Of a stretch of 64,000 bases of DNA, positions 1-11,461 are shown in pieces. The DNA lies in contig NZ_JAJOZB010000001.1 in NCBI RefSeq assembly GCF_023701745.1, positions 4,904,501 to 4,968,500 of the forward strand. Reading direction: 5' to 3'. A program made the position numbers and the translations under genes. Position 1 is the stretch's first letter; the number at the start of each line of letters is the position of its first letter. The stretch is from Streptomyces sp. RKAG293. Its GTDB lineage: Bacteria; Actinomycetota; Actinomycetes; Streptomycetales; Streptomycetaceae. The notes under the pieces were generated by a model. That model ran no database searches. It was not told where the DNA came from and was given only the letters and a program-made list of their open reading frames with translations.

Positions 1-1
1 C

Positions 2-244
2 AAGGGGGGCGGGGGCGCCGGGGGGCAGCTGCGGACCTTCGCGACCACGACCGTCACCGCCGACGCGGGACTGGACTCGATCCCCGAGCTCTACCCGCTC
101 GCCGAGCTGTACCCGCTCTCCCCGTTCTCCCCGCTCGTGGACGGTGTCCGCGGCCGGCCAGGACACCGGCTCCGGTCGGTGACCGTGCCGCACGGGCCGG
201 CCGCGGGTGCGCTCTTCCGGGCGTTGCGGGAAGATCGATTCTGA
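2..244 (+). CDS. C-terminal end of an unidentified protein (partial)
   Basis: An open frame enters from the left window edge and ends at a TGA at 242-244, giving at least 80 residues. It is rich in Leu, Pro and Gly and has a short repeat of the form ELYPLAELYPL followed by SPFSPL. Third codon positions are mostly G or C, as expected for a coding frame here. I do not recognise the family. It lies immediately upstream of the dnaK promoter on the same strand and probably ends before the HspR operators. The 5' part is outside the window, so domain and function cannot be judged. Confidence 0.5.
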   Translation, partial: KGGGGAGGQLRTFATTTVTADAGLDSIPELYPLAELYPLSPFSPLVDGVRGRPGHRLRSVTVPHGPAAGALFRALREDRF

Positions 245-315
245 GGCCGGAGGCGCAGCAAAGGACCAGGTCACAGCCTTGCGACCGAAGCTGTGAGCGA
301 TCGAACAGTCGAAGA

Positions 316-336
316 GTTGAGCCCCCTCCACTCAGC
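316..336 (+). promoter_or_regulatory. HspR operator-like inverted repeat (HAIR), upstream copy
   Basis: GTTGAGC-N7-ACTCAGC is an imperfect match to the HspR-associated inverted repeat CTTGAGT-N7-ACTCAAG. It lies about 75 bp upstream of the dnaK start and 32 bp upstream of a second copy. A TTGACA hexamer at 341-346, just downstream, could be a -35 box. HspR, encoded at the end of this operon, is the expected ligand together with DnaK as co-repressor. Confidence 0.6.
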
Positions 337-367
337 TCTGTTGACAGGTTTCCGTCTCTGATGCACC

Positions 368-388
368 CTTGAGCCAGTTCCACTCAAG
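368..388 (+). promoter_or_regulatory. HspR operator (HAIR), dnaK-proximal copy
   Basis: CTTGAGC-N7-ACTCAAG at 368-388 matches the HAIR consensus at 13 of 14 arm positions. It sits 22 bp upstream of the dnaK ATG and just before the ribosome binding site GGAGG (399-403). In Streptomyces, HspR represses the dnaK operon from several such repeats. The position suggests blocking of promoter clearance or overlap with the transcription start. Confidence 0.85.
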
Positions 389-410
389 TCGGTCAGCTGG
401 AGGATTTACC

Positions 411-2263
<1,853 letters not shown>

Positions 2264-2267
<4 letters not shown>

Positions 2268-2926
2268 CGGAGGAGTCGAAGGGCTTCGACAAGGAGCCCG
2301 ACGTCCCCTCCGATGCCGCGGAGTCCGAGAGCGCGACGCCCGACAACGAAGCGGCGAAGGCCGCCGGTTCCGCCGATGAGGCGGAGCCGGCGGCCCCGGC
2401 CGGGGACGCGAATCAGATCACAGCCCTGAAGGCCCAGCTGGACCAGTCCCGCAGCGCGCTCACCGAGCGCACCGCGGACCTCCAGCGGCTCCAGGCCGAG
2501 TACCAGAACTACCGGCGCCGGGTGGACCGGGACCGCATCGCGGTCAAGGAGGTCGCGGTCGCGAACCTGCTGACCGAACTGCTCCCGGTACTCGACGACA
2601 TCGGCCGCGCGCGGGATCATGGCGAGCTGGTCGGCGGTTTCAAGTCCGTCGGCGAGTCGTTGGAGACCGTGGTGGCCAAGCTGGGTCTGCAGCAGTTCGG
2701 CAAGGAGGGCGAGCCCTTCGACCCGCTGGTGCACGAGGCCCTCATGCACAGCTACTCGCCGGATGTCACGCAGACCACCTGCGTGCAGATCCTGCAGCCC
2801 GGGTACCGGATCGGTGAGCGGACCATCCGCCCGGCCCGCGTCGCCGTCGCCGAGCCCCAGCCGGGCGCGGCGGGCAAGGGTGAGGACGAGGCTGACGAGG
2901 AGAGCGGTGGCCCGGACGAGGGCTGA
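2264..2926 (+). CDS. grpE: Nucleotide exchange factor GrpE
   Basis: A 220-residue GrpE that exchanges ADP for ATP on DnaK. An acidic, Ala/Glu-rich N-terminus (about 50 residues) is followed by a long coiled coil (ALKAQLDQSRSALTERTADL and onward) and the four-helix/beta-wing region ending in VLQPGY-like LQPGYRIGERTIRPARVAV, a hallmark of GrpE. The GTG start overlaps the dnaK stop as GTGA, which implies translational coupling. It is longer than E. coli GrpE because of the N- and C-terminal charged extensions, usual in actinomycetes. Confidence 0.97.
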
Positions 2927-2956
2927 CGCGACACACGGGAAGGAGGGACGGCGAGG

Positions 2957-4156
2957 ATGAGCATCAGCAGGGACTTGTACGAGAAGGACCTCTACAAGGT
3001 TCTCGGCGTCCCGAAGGACGCGACCGAGGCGGAGATCAAGAAGGCGTACCGGAAACTCGCCCGCGAGTTCCACCCGGACGCCAACAAGGGCGACGCCAAG
3101 GCCGAGGAGCGCTTCAAGGAGATCTCCGAGGCCAACGACGTCCTGTCCGACGCCAAGCGCCGCAAGGAGTACGACGACGGCCGCGCGCTGTTCGGCAACG
3201 GCGGACTGCGCAGCGGTCCCGGCGGTGCCGGCGGCCAGGGCGGCTTCGGCTTCGACCTGGGCGACCTCTTCGGAGGAGCTCAGGGCGGCGGCACGCAGAC
3301 CGGCCAGGCCGGCGGGTTCGGCGGCGGTCTCGGCGATGTCTTCGGCGGCCTGTTCAACCGGGGCGCCGGCGGCACCGGCACCCGCGTCCAGCCGCGCCGC
3401 GGCCAGGACATCGAGTCCGAGGTGACGCTCAGCTTCACCGAGGCGGTGGACGGGGCCACGGTCCCGCTCCGGATGTCCAGCCAGGCCCCCTGCAAGGTCT
3501 GCTCCGGCACCGGCGACAAGAACGGCACCCCCCGGGTCTGCCCGACCTGCGTCGGCACCGGCCAGGTGTCGCGCGGCGGCGGTGGCGGCTTCTCGCTCAC
3601 CGACCCGTGTGTGGACTGCAAGGGCCGCGGCCTCATCGCCCAGGACCCCTGCGACGTCTGCAAGGGCAGCGGGCGCGCCCGCAGCTCCCGCACCATGCAG
3701 GTCAGGATCCCCGCGGGTGTCACCGACAACCAGCGGATCCGGCTGCGCGGCAAGGGCGCACCGGGCGAGCGCGGCGGCCCGGCCGGCGATCTGTACGTCG
3801 TCGTCCATGTCGCCAAGCACCCCGTGTTCGGGCGCAAGGACGACAACCTCACCGTCACCGTGCCGGTCTCCTACCCGGAGGCCACGCTCGGCGGCGAGAT
3901 CAAGGTACCGACGCTCGGCGGTCCGCCGGTCACCCTGAAGCTGCCCCCGGGCACGCCCAACGGGCGTACTCTGCGGGCCCGCGGCAAGGGCGCGCTCCGC
4001 AAGGACGGCAGCCGTGGTGACCTGCTGGTCACCGTGGAGGTCGCGGTACCGGAGAAGACCGAGGGCAAGGCGCTCGACGCGCTGGAGTCCTACCGGGAGG
4101 CCACGGCGGAGTTCGACCCGCGGGCGGAACTCTTCAAGGCCGCGAAGGGAGCATGA
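2957..4156 (+). CDS. dnaJ: Chaperone DnaJ (Hsp40, class A)
   Basis: A 399-residue class A J-protein that stimulates DnaK ATPase activity. The J-domain (about residues 10-75) holds HPD at 39-41, followed by a long Gly/Phe-rich linker. Four zinc-binding repeats of the CxxCxGxG type begin at Cys179, Cys195, Cys218 and Cys232. The C-terminal substrate-binding domain follows. A strong ribosome binding site GGAAGGAGGG lies 9 nt before the ATG. The gene is third in the operon and its stop is one base from the hspR start. Confidence 0.97.
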   Translation: MSISRDLYEKDLYKVLGVPKDATEAEIKKAYRKLAREFHPDANKGDAKAEERFKEISEANDVLSDAKRRKEYDDGRALFGNGGLRSGPGGAGGQGGFGFDLGDLFGGAQGGGTQTGQAGGFGGGLGDVFGGLFNRGAGGTGTRVQPRRGQDIESEVTLSFTEAVDGATVPLRMSSQAPCKVCSGTGDKNGTPRVCPTCVGTGQVSRGGGGGFSLTDPCVDCKGRGLIAQDPCDVCKGSGRARSSRTMQVRIPAGVTDNQRIRLRGKGAPGERGGPAGDLYVVVHVAKHPVFGRKDDNLTVTVPVSYPEATLGGEIKVPTLGGPPVTLKLPPGTPNGRTLRARGKGALRKDGSRGDLLVTVEVAVPEKTEGKALDALESYREATAEFDPRAELFKAAKGA

Positions 4157-4157
4157 C

Positions 4158-4610
4158 ATGGACGGCATGCGGGGCGGTCGGATGCGTCACCCGTACCAGC
4201 TGACCGAGGAGTCGCCGGTCTACGTCATCTCGGTGGCGGCCCAGCTCTCCGGGCTGCACCCGCAGACGTTGCGCCAGTACGACCGGCTCGGCCTGGTCTC
4301 CCCGGACCGCACCGCCGGCCGTGGCCGCCGTTACTCGGCCCGCGACATCGAGCTGCTCCGCGAGGTGCAGCGGCTGTCGCAGGACGAGGGCATCAACCTC
4401 GCCGGCATCAAGCGCATCATCGAGCTGGAGAACCAGGTGACCGCGCTCCAGGCGCGCATCGCCGAGCTCGCGGCGGCCGCCGAAGGCATGTCGGCCGCCA
4501 TCCAGCAGCGTGAGGCCGCCGTGCATGCCTCCTACCGCCGCGACCTCGTCCCGTACCAGGAGAAGCAGACGACCGCGCTGGTCGTCTGGCGTCCCAAGCG
4601 GAACGATTAG
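4158..4610 (+). CDS. hspR: Heat-shock repressor HspR (MerR family)
   Basis: A 150-residue MerR-family repressor. The winged helix-turn-helix includes VYVISVAAQLSGLHPQTLRQ, then YDRLGLVSPDRTAGRGRRYS. A coiled coil of IELENQV type follows, and a tail ending in the DLVPYQ...LVVWRP pattern conserved in actinobacterial HspR. ATG 4158 was chosen because AAGGGAG is 6 nt upstream and it follows the dnaJ stop directly; ATGs at 4167 and 4182 are alternatives. HspR binds HAIR repeats before dnaK and clpB, here seen at 316-388 and 11891-11911. It closes its own operon, giving autoregulation. Confidence 0.96.
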   Translation: MDGMRGGRMRHPYQLTEESPVYVISVAAQLSGLHPQTLRQYDRLGLVSPDRTAGRGRRYSARDIELLREVQRLSQDEGINLAGIKRIIELENQVTALQARIAELAAAAEGMSAAIQQREAAVHASYRRDLVPYQEKQTTALVVWRPKRND

Positions 4611-4628
4611 TCGCTCTTGTGTACGACG

Positions 4629-4660
4629 AAGCCCGGCACCCTCCTGAGGGTGCCGGGCTT
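4629..4660 (+). terminator. Terminator of the dnaK operon
   Basis: A perfect 15-bp inverted repeat (left arm 4629-4643, AAGCCCGGCACCCTC; right arm 4646-4660) lies 18 bp after the hspR stop. No T-run follows, which is normal for Streptomyces hairpin terminators. Confidence 0.8.
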
Positions 4661-4738
4661 CGCCGTGTCACGGGCCGGGGCCGGGCCCCCGAATATCCGG
4701 ACGACATGTCCGGACCCGGCTGTTAGCGTCGAACCACT

Positions 4739-5260
4739 ATGGAACCGCTCGTCGAACAGCAGATCCGTGCCTCCTTCGTGAACTGTTCCAAGGGAGAAGC
4801 ACGCCGCCTCAACCTGCCCCGGGACTTCGCCGACCTGCCCTGGGCGGATCTCGACTTCCTCGGCTGGCGCGACCCCGGAGCCCCGGACCGCGGCTACCTG
4901 GTGGCGCCAGGGGAGAACGGGCTCACCGGTATCGCACTGCGCAGCTCGGGCGGAGCGCGTCGCAACATGCTGCGCACCAGCCTCTGCTCGCTGTGCGTCA
5001 CCAACCACGCGAGTGGCGGCGTCGACCTACTCGTCGCCCCGAAGGCCGGCCCCGCGGGCCGGAACGGCAACACGATCGGCACGTACATCTGCGCCGATCT
5101 GGCCTGTTCGCTGTATGTGCGGGGAAAGAAGAAGGTCGCGACGGCCCAGCGGTTCGAAGAGACCCTCACCCTGGACGAGCAGATCGCCCGGACGGTGCGG
5201 AACGTGGACGTGTTCCTGGCCAAGGTCACCGCCGACACGGATGCCGGCGCCACGCTCTAG
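4739..5260 (+). CDS. FBP domain protein with C-terminal treble-clef zinc finger
   Basis: A 173-residue protein resembling the FBP family (FusB/FusC-like elongation-factor-G-binding proteins). The supporting feature is a C-terminal zinc knuckle, Cys83-x2-Cys86 and Cys118-x4-Cys123, preceded by a helical N-terminal half. FusB-type proteins release stalled EF-G from ribosomes; that role is inferred from the family only. There is no Shine-Dalgarno sequence. A -10-like TAGCGT (4724-4729) ends 9 nt before the ATG, so the message may be leaderless. It follows the dnaK operon terminator and is a separate unit. Confidence 0.7.
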   Translation: MEPLVEQQIRASFVNCSKGEARRLNLPRDFADLPWADLDFLGWRDPGAPDRGYLVAPGENGLTGIALRSSGGARRNMLRTSLCSLCVTNHASGGVDLLVAPKAGPAGRNGNTIGTYICADLACSLYVRGKKKVATAQRFEETLTLDEQIARTVRNVDVFLAKVTADTDAGATL

Positions 5261-5302
5261 CCGGGCGGTCACCGCAGCGGGAAGTGGCGGCGGTGGCGGC
5301 GG

Positions 5303-6151
5303 TCACAGCCTGCTGGGGAGCGTGAGCAGCCACACGATGAGTGGTGTGACGAGCAGGACACCCCAGGCGCCGGCGAGGAAGAACCCCAGCGCGATTTCCG
5401 ACAGCCATTTGATCCGGGTCGGAACGACCACGCGACGGGGATCGCGGGGGTCGTAGCGGATCTCGCCTCTCCGGGCAGCGGTGTTCGACTGATGCTCGCG
5501 TGCGTCACCGTCGAGAGTCCGAAAGCGATGCGTGTAGTCGGGGGCGTCGTCCTCGGCGGTGTCACTGCGGGTGGACTCCGCACGGGCCGTTACGCCACGC
5601 CACCCGACGATCAGGTGGGTGCGGAACTCGGACAGGTCCGCCCAGAAGCCCAGAAGTGCGAGCCCGGGCAGCGACATGGCCCATGCCTCGAGTCCCGAAG
5701 TGCGAGGCCCGACCGGGATCAGCAGCATGATCGGTGCCCCGAGCACGACGTAGGCCAGCGCGCACCGCTGCCACGGCGGACCGTGCCGCACCACGTGTGC
5801 GATCCGACTGCCGGCTGCGTGGACCGCCCGCCGCAGCCGGGACGGCGTGGTGTCCTCGCGGACCTCCGGCTGCCGTTCGGTTTCGTCCTCGACGATGGCG
5901 TCGATGTCCGCGGCGAGAGCGGCCAGTACTTCTGGATTCCTGTGCCGCAGTGTCAGGGGGGTCGGCCCCTTCGCATCGGACAGCAGCAGGCTCAACCCCT
6001 TTTCGTGGCGGCGGACCTCCCGTACCCGTGCTCCCGGAACGACGGTGGTGGTACGGCCGCGCCGCCAGTGCACCGCGCCCTTCTCGACCCACACCCGGTT
6101 CCGGCCGTCCACGACCACGACGCCGGTCCCCACTGGCTTCTGCTCCCCCAT
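5303..6151 (-). CDS. Membrane protein with PH-like and DUF3592-like features
   Basis: A protein of about 282 residues, not firmly recognised. The first 80 residues form a beta-rich segment that looks PH-like (GTGVVVVDGRNRVWVEKG and onward). Then come two membrane helices (LAYVVLGAPIMLLIPVG; LPGLALLGFWA), a soluble loop ending in a DUF3592-like phrase IRYDPRDPRRVV, and two terminal helices. ATG 6151 was preferred to GTG 6160 because a -10-like TACCGT (6159-6164 on the complement) ends 7 nt upstream, suggesting a leaderless start. It is convergent with the FBP gene. Function unknown; cell-envelope location inferred. Confidence 0.6.
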   Translation of the reverse strand: MGEQKPVGTGVVVVDGRNRVWVEKGAVHWRRGRTTTVVPGARVREVRRHEKGLSLLLSDAKGPTPLTLRHRNPEVLAALAADIDAIVEDETERQPEVREDTTPSRLRRAVHAAGSRIAHVVRHGPPWQRCALAYVVLGAPIMLLIPVGPRTSGLEAWAMSLPGLALLGFWADLSEFRTHLIVGWRGVTARAESTRSDTAEDDAPDYTHRFRTLDGDAREHQSNTAARRGEIRYDPRDPRRVVVPTRIKWLSEIALGFFLAGAWGVLLVTPLIVWLLTLPSRL

Positions 6152-6205
6152 ACGGCACACGGTAGGCCCACCGGGTGGCAGCGGCTGGGCCTTCGTGCCT
6201 GCCGG

Positions 6206-6607
6206 TCAACCCAGTTCGAACCAGACGCCCTTCCCGGGCCCCGGCCCGTGCCGACACACCCCCCACGCCGTCGCACACGCACTCAGCAGCGGCAGCCCGC
6301 GCCCGTGCTCCGCCTCGCCCCCGGGCCGGTCGTGCGGCTGCGGCAGCCCCGGCGCGTCATCGGTGACCAGCACCCGCAACGCACCGGGCGTCGCGCACTC
6401 GGCGAAGAGGGTCAGACGCGCCTGAGTGCCGGCTCGCCGACAGGCGAGCACGGCGTTGGTGACCACTTCGGAAGTGAGCAGTAACGCCACATCGGAGAGG
6501 GCGGGATTGCCCGCGGCGGCGAGCAGCGTACGGACGCCCTCGCGGGCGGAGCGGACCCATACGGGGTCGGGCGGGAAGACGAGCGAGAAGTCGGTTCCAT
6601 TCGTCAT
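6206..6607 (-). CDS. ATP-binding anti-sigma/regulatory protein (HATPase, RsbW-like)
   Basis: A 133-residue GHKL ATPase of the anti-sigma type that abounds in Streptomyces. The N box SEVVTNAV (Asn51) is intact, followed by VTDDAPGLP (G1) and a G2-like GRGLPLLSACATAWG. It is divergently transcribed from the DUF5753 regulator at 6848, across a 240-bp intergenic region. This arrangement (HATPase, XRE/DUF5753, DUF397) matches whiJ-type clusters known in Streptomyces, so a role in that regulatory circuit is likely. The direct target is unknown. Confidence 0.8.
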   Translation of the reverse strand: MTNGTDFSLVFPPDPVWVRSAREGVRTLLAAAGNPALSDVALLLTSEVVTNAVLACRRAGTQARLTLFAECATPGALRVLVTDDAPGLPQPHDRPGGEAEHGRGLPLLSACATAWGVCRHGPGPGKGVWFELG

Positions 6608-6847
6608 GGGGGTTCGCGCTTCCGTGGGAGGCGGGGCGCTGTTTCGCAGTGGCAGTGCCGGTACCGACTCCGTCGGTTCCGGTGCTCTTCCGCTTCCAGC
6701 GCGGTGGATGGCTGCCTACGACGCTAGGGAACGGTCTTCTGTAGTTGCAACCGTTTCCGGATATCCCCACCCGCACGGGTGACGGGTGAACAACTATGTG
6801 GACCAAGGGAGTTGATCGCGGCAGACTCCGGGACAAGGAGGTCCCAC

Positions 6848-7729
6848 ATGCCACCCAGAAGTGCGCCCAGCGAACGGCATCGCAGGCTCGGCGCCGAACT
6901 CCGCAAACTGCGGAACGGCGCCGGGCTGTCCGGAGACCAGGCCGGGGCGCTGCTCGAAGCCGATCGCACCCGGATCAGCAACATCGAGGCGGGGCGGGTG
7001 GACGTGTCGCGGAACCGCCTCTACATGCTGCTGCGCGAGTACGGGTGCCCGCCGGGGCCGCTGTTCGACGGGCTGATGGAGATGGCTCAGGAACGGGGCA
7101 AGGGCTGGTGGGACGAGTACCGGGACGTGATGGGGCGCAACCCACTCGATCTGGCGGAGCTGGAGTCCCGGTCGGCGGGCGTCCGCGTGCACGAGCCGTT
7201 GTTCATCCCGGGGATGCTGCAGACGGAGGACTACGCCCGTGAGGTGATCGCCGCCGTCGGCCGGGATACCGAACGGCGCGAGCGGTACGTGCAGTTCAGG
7301 CTGGCACGACAGCAGGTGCTCACCGGTGAGCGACCGTGCGCGTACCACGCGGTGCTCTACGAGGCAGCGCTCCGGGTCGAGGTCGGCAACCGGCGCATCA
7401 TGCGCAAGCAGTTGCTGCGCCTCATCGAGATCGCCAGGCTCCCGAACGTCACGCTCCAGATCTTCCCGTTCGAACAGGGCGCGTACTCTGCGTTCTGCCG
7501 CCCCTTCCTCCTCTTCGAGGGCTCCACACCTGAGCTGAGCACGGTGTATGTGGAGCAGCCGCAGAGCGCCGCGTTCGTGGGGGATGGCGGCCAACTCGGC
7601 GAATACGCGAAGATGTTCGAAAGGCTGGCGGAGCTGGCACTGCCTCCCGTGGACCCGGAGGCGGCGCCTGAGGCCCATGAGGGACGGGACTCCCTCAGCC
7701 TCATCCAGCACGTCATGTACAACCTGTGA
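6848..7729 (+). CDS. XRE-family regulator with DUF5753 (WhiJ/Scr1-type)
   Basis: A 293-residue DNA-binding protein. The N-terminal helix-turn-helix lies at about residues 14-66 (RLGAELRKLRNGAGLSGDQA ... RISNIEAGR). The rest is the DUF5753 ligand or partner domain, with the typical EPLFIPGMLQTEDYAR and NVTLQIFPFEQGAY motifs. ATG 6848 has AAGGAGG 5 nt upstream (6836-6842). A DUF397 gene follows within 11 bp. Members of this family pair with small DUF397 proteins and act in development (WhiJ) or toxin-antitoxin-like systems; which applies here is not decidable. Confidence 0.88.
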   Translation: MPPRSAPSERHRRLGAELRKLRNGAGLSGDQAGALLEADRTRISNIEAGRVDVSRNRLYMLLREYGCPPGPLFDGLMEMAQERGKGWWDEYRDVMGRNPLDLAELESRSAGVRVHEPLFIPGMLQTEDYAREVIAAVGRDTERRERYVQFRLARQQVLTGERPCAYHAVLYEAALRVEVGNRRIMRKQLLRLIEIARLPNVTLQIFPFEQGAYSAFCRPFLLFEGSTPELSTVYVEQPQSAAFVGDGGQLGEYAKMFERLAELALPPVDPEAAPEAHEGRDSLSLIQHVMYNL

Positions 7730-7740
7730 AGGGGGATCCC

Positions 7741-7941
7741 ATGTCCCAGCTCGAATGGCGGAAGTCCACGTTCAGCACCGGTGAACAGGGCGAATGCGTC
7801 GAGATAGCCACCGGCGCAGCCGGCCTCGTCCATCTCCGGGAGAGCGACGACCCACAGGTCGTCATAACCACCACCCCCGCCGCGCTCCGCGCGCTACTCC
7901 GCGCCACGAAGGCCGGCGCCTTCGACCACCTCGCGCGCTGA
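7741..7941 (+). CDS. DUF397 small protein
   Basis: A 66-residue protein of the DUF397 family. The features are WRKSTFS near the N-terminus, GECVEIA, and a DSKDP-like stretch (ESDDPQVV), followed by a helical end ALRALLRATKAG. ATG 7741 has AAGGGGGA 4 nt upstream; a GTG at 7726 overlapping the regulator stop is an alternative. It is co-transcribed with the upstream DUF5753 regulator, its expected partner. Convergent with the GrpE-like gene, 15 bp away. Confidence 0.88.
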   Translation: MSQLEWRKSTFSTGEQGECVEIATGAAGLVHLRESDDPQVVITTTPAALRALLRATKAGAFDHLAR

Positions 7942-7956
7942 CGCGCAAGGAACGGA

Positions 7957-8490
7957 CTACTCGGCCGCGTGGACCAGCACCTGTTGGGCGCGGATCAGGC
8001 GGGGTCCCATCGCGTAGCCGTGGCGGACGATGCGGGCGACGTGGCCGACGAGGTCGGGGCTGAGGGCGGGCACGGTGCCCACGGCCTCCTGGGTGGCGGG
8101 GTTGAAGACGCCCGCTTCGATCGGCATCCGCGTCATGCCGTACTTCTCCAGGACCGTGGAGAGCTCGGCGCGGACGGAGTCGGCGAAGGGGTCGGTCTCG
8201 CGCTCGACGCGGTCGAGCAGCAGGACCAGGTCGTACAGGAGCGGCTGGACCGTGCGGCCCTCGGCGAGCTTGCGGGTGTGGTCGAGCTCCTGGTGGAGCT
8301 CCTCGACGGAGCGGCGGGTCTCGCGGTCGTTGAGCAGCCGGCGGCGGAACTGGTCGCCGAGCGCGGCGACTTCGTCGCGCAGCCCGTCGACCGCGTCGGC
8401 GACGACGTTGAGCACGTCGGGGCCCGGGGAAGCGGGCGCGGGCGGTGCGGCGGGCGCCTCCGGGTGCGGTGGCGGCGGCGGAATGCTCAC
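7957..8490 (-). CDS. GrpE-like nucleotide exchange factor (second Hsp70 operon)
   Basis: A 177-residue divergent GrpE. It has a proline-rich N-terminus and a predicted coiled coil (NVVADAVDGLRDEVAALGDQ through ELHQELDHTRKLAEG). A GrpE core follows, with LLYDLVLLLDRVERE, a VLEKYGMTRMPIEAGVFNP segment corresponding to GLE.I...G..FDP, and a C-terminal GYAMGPRLIRAQQVLV. The GTG start overlaps the upstream gene as GTGA, with GGAG 7 nt before. It is the last gene of a dnaK-like/J-like/grpE-like operon, so it likely serves that Hsp70 rather than the housekeeping DnaK. Confidence 0.8.
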   Translation of the reverse strand: MSIPPPPPHPEAPAAPPAPASPGPDVLNVVADAVDGLRDEVAALGDQFRRRLLNDRETRRSVEELHQELDHTRKLAEGRTVQPLLYDLVLLLDRVERETDPFADSVRAELSTVLEKYGMTRMPIEAGVFNPATQEAVGTVPALSPDLVGHVARIVRHGYAMGPRLIRAQQVLVHAAE

Positions 8491-9662
8491 GATTGGCTCC
8501 AGTCCGGCTGTACGGCGTTCGGGGGCAGCGATTTGCGGGCGTGCCACCAGCGGGGCTTCCAGCCGAGGCGGACCAGGAGCACGAGCGTCGCGAGCAGCAG
8601 CACGTTGCCGATCCAGCCCGCGACGCCGCCGCCGGGCAGCGCGTAGACGATGATGACGAAGATCAGCACGATGCCGAACATGCTCTTGCGCCCACGCCAG
8701 GTCTTTCCCGTCGCGTAGCGCGCGGCGGCCTGGTCGGTGTGGAGCTTCTGCACGAGTTCCTGGTCGGTGGGCTGGACGGCGAGCGCCTGGTCCACGATGC
8801 CGTCGATGCGGCGGGCGGCCTCGGCCGAGGTGATCAGTCGTTGCCGGGTGAAGGGGTGGTAGGTCTTGGCGCCCTCGGCGCGGAGCGACCAGATGGAGCT
8901 GATCTGGTTGCGCAGCCCCACGTGCTCCGGCTGGTCGGTCAGCGAGCGCTCGTAGTGCTGCAGGGCCTCGTCGTACCGGCCGGCGGCGTACAGGGCGTCA
9001 CCGAGATAGATGCGGTATTCGGTGTTGTCCTGCTCCAGCGCGCAGGCCTTCAGGTGCCAGGTGATCGCGGTCGGGAGGTCGTTGACCGCGCGACTCGCTC
9101 TGCCCATGAGGAAGTGGCTGTACGCGTTGCGCGGCGCGAGGGTGATGGAGCGGCGGAACTCCTGGATGGCGGCGGCGGTGTCCCCGGCGTCCAGGTGCAG
9201 CGCCCCGAGCAGCTGCCAGGCGTCGGCGTTGGTGTCGTCGAAGTGGACGGCCTGCTGGGCCTCGTAGAGGGCGGCGGTGGGGTTGCCGCGCCGGACCTCC
9301 GCGCGGGCCGCCTCCAGCCAGTCGCGGGTCCGCGGGGCGTCCCCGCCCTGCTGGCCGGGGAGGGACTTGCCGCCGGCGCGCTGCGGCGGCTTCGCCTTCG
9401 GCTCCGGCGCGCGCAGCCGCTGGGTGCGCCGGGTGTCGTACGCGGTGCGGCGGGCCGGGTCGAGGAGTTCCTTGCGGGCCTCGGTGATCTGGGCGACCCG
9501 GTCCTCGGCTTCGCGGCGCTTGTCCGCGCTGGGCGCGCGGCTGGCCTTGCCCGCCCAGGCGCGCTGCTGGACGTCGAGCTTCTTGCCGAGCTCCTCGGCG
9601 CTGTCGGCGGGGTCGAGCTCGAACTCGGCGTAGTGGTCCCGGAATTCGCCGGTGCTGGTCAT
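8487..9662 (-). CDS. J-like TPR protein with C-terminal membrane anchor, HPD missing
   Basis: A 391-residue protein. Residues 10-76 have the length and ending of a J-domain (DHYAEFELDP..., then ARKELLDPARRTAYD), but the loop where HPD should be reads AWAGKASR. Residues about 110-270 are tetratricopeptide-like repeats (AALYEAQQAVHFDDTNADAW, AAIQEFRRSITLAPRNAYSH, YDEALQHYERSLTDQPEHV). Two hydrophobic helices near residues 325-365 would anchor it in the membrane. It lies 53 nt downstream of the dnaK-like gene and overlaps the grpE-like gene by 4 bp. I infer a co-chaperone or docking role for the second Hsp70. Confidence 0.8.
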   Translation of the reverse strand: MTSTGEFRDHYAEFELDPADSAEELGKKLDVQQRAWAGKASRAPSADKRREAEDRVAQITEARKELLDPARRTAYDTRRTQRLRAPEPKAKPPQRAGGKSLPGQQGGDAPRTRDWLEAARAEVRRGNPTAALYEAQQAVHFDDTNADAWQLLGALHLDAGDTAAAIQEFRRSITLAPRNAYSHFLMGRASRAVNDLPTAITWHLKACALEQDNTEYRIYLGDALYAAGRYDEALQHYERSLTDQPEHVGLRNQISSIWSLRAEGAKTYHPFTRQRLITSAEAARRIDGIVDQALAVQPTDQELVQKLHTDQAAARYATGKTWRGRKSMFGIVLIFVIIVYALPGGGVAGWIGNVLLLATLVLLVRLGWKPRWWHARKSLPPNAVQPDWSQS

Positions 9663-9715
9663 GGGGTTGAGACTCCGGTCAGAGGGCGGCGCGAAGGATC
9701 AGACGTGTGCGGAGT

Positions 9716-11311
<1,596 letters not shown>

Positions 11312-11461
11312 AGCACTCTCCCCGTTGTCGGCCGTTCCACCGCACCGGACATGATGCCGTGTCACGTACAAGTGCCGCCAGGCCCTTGGGAGATCGGGGC
11401 TTGACGGGAGGGGCTGGTGGTGCTGGTGGGATCAGAGCGGACGGACCTGGGGCGGGTGGGG

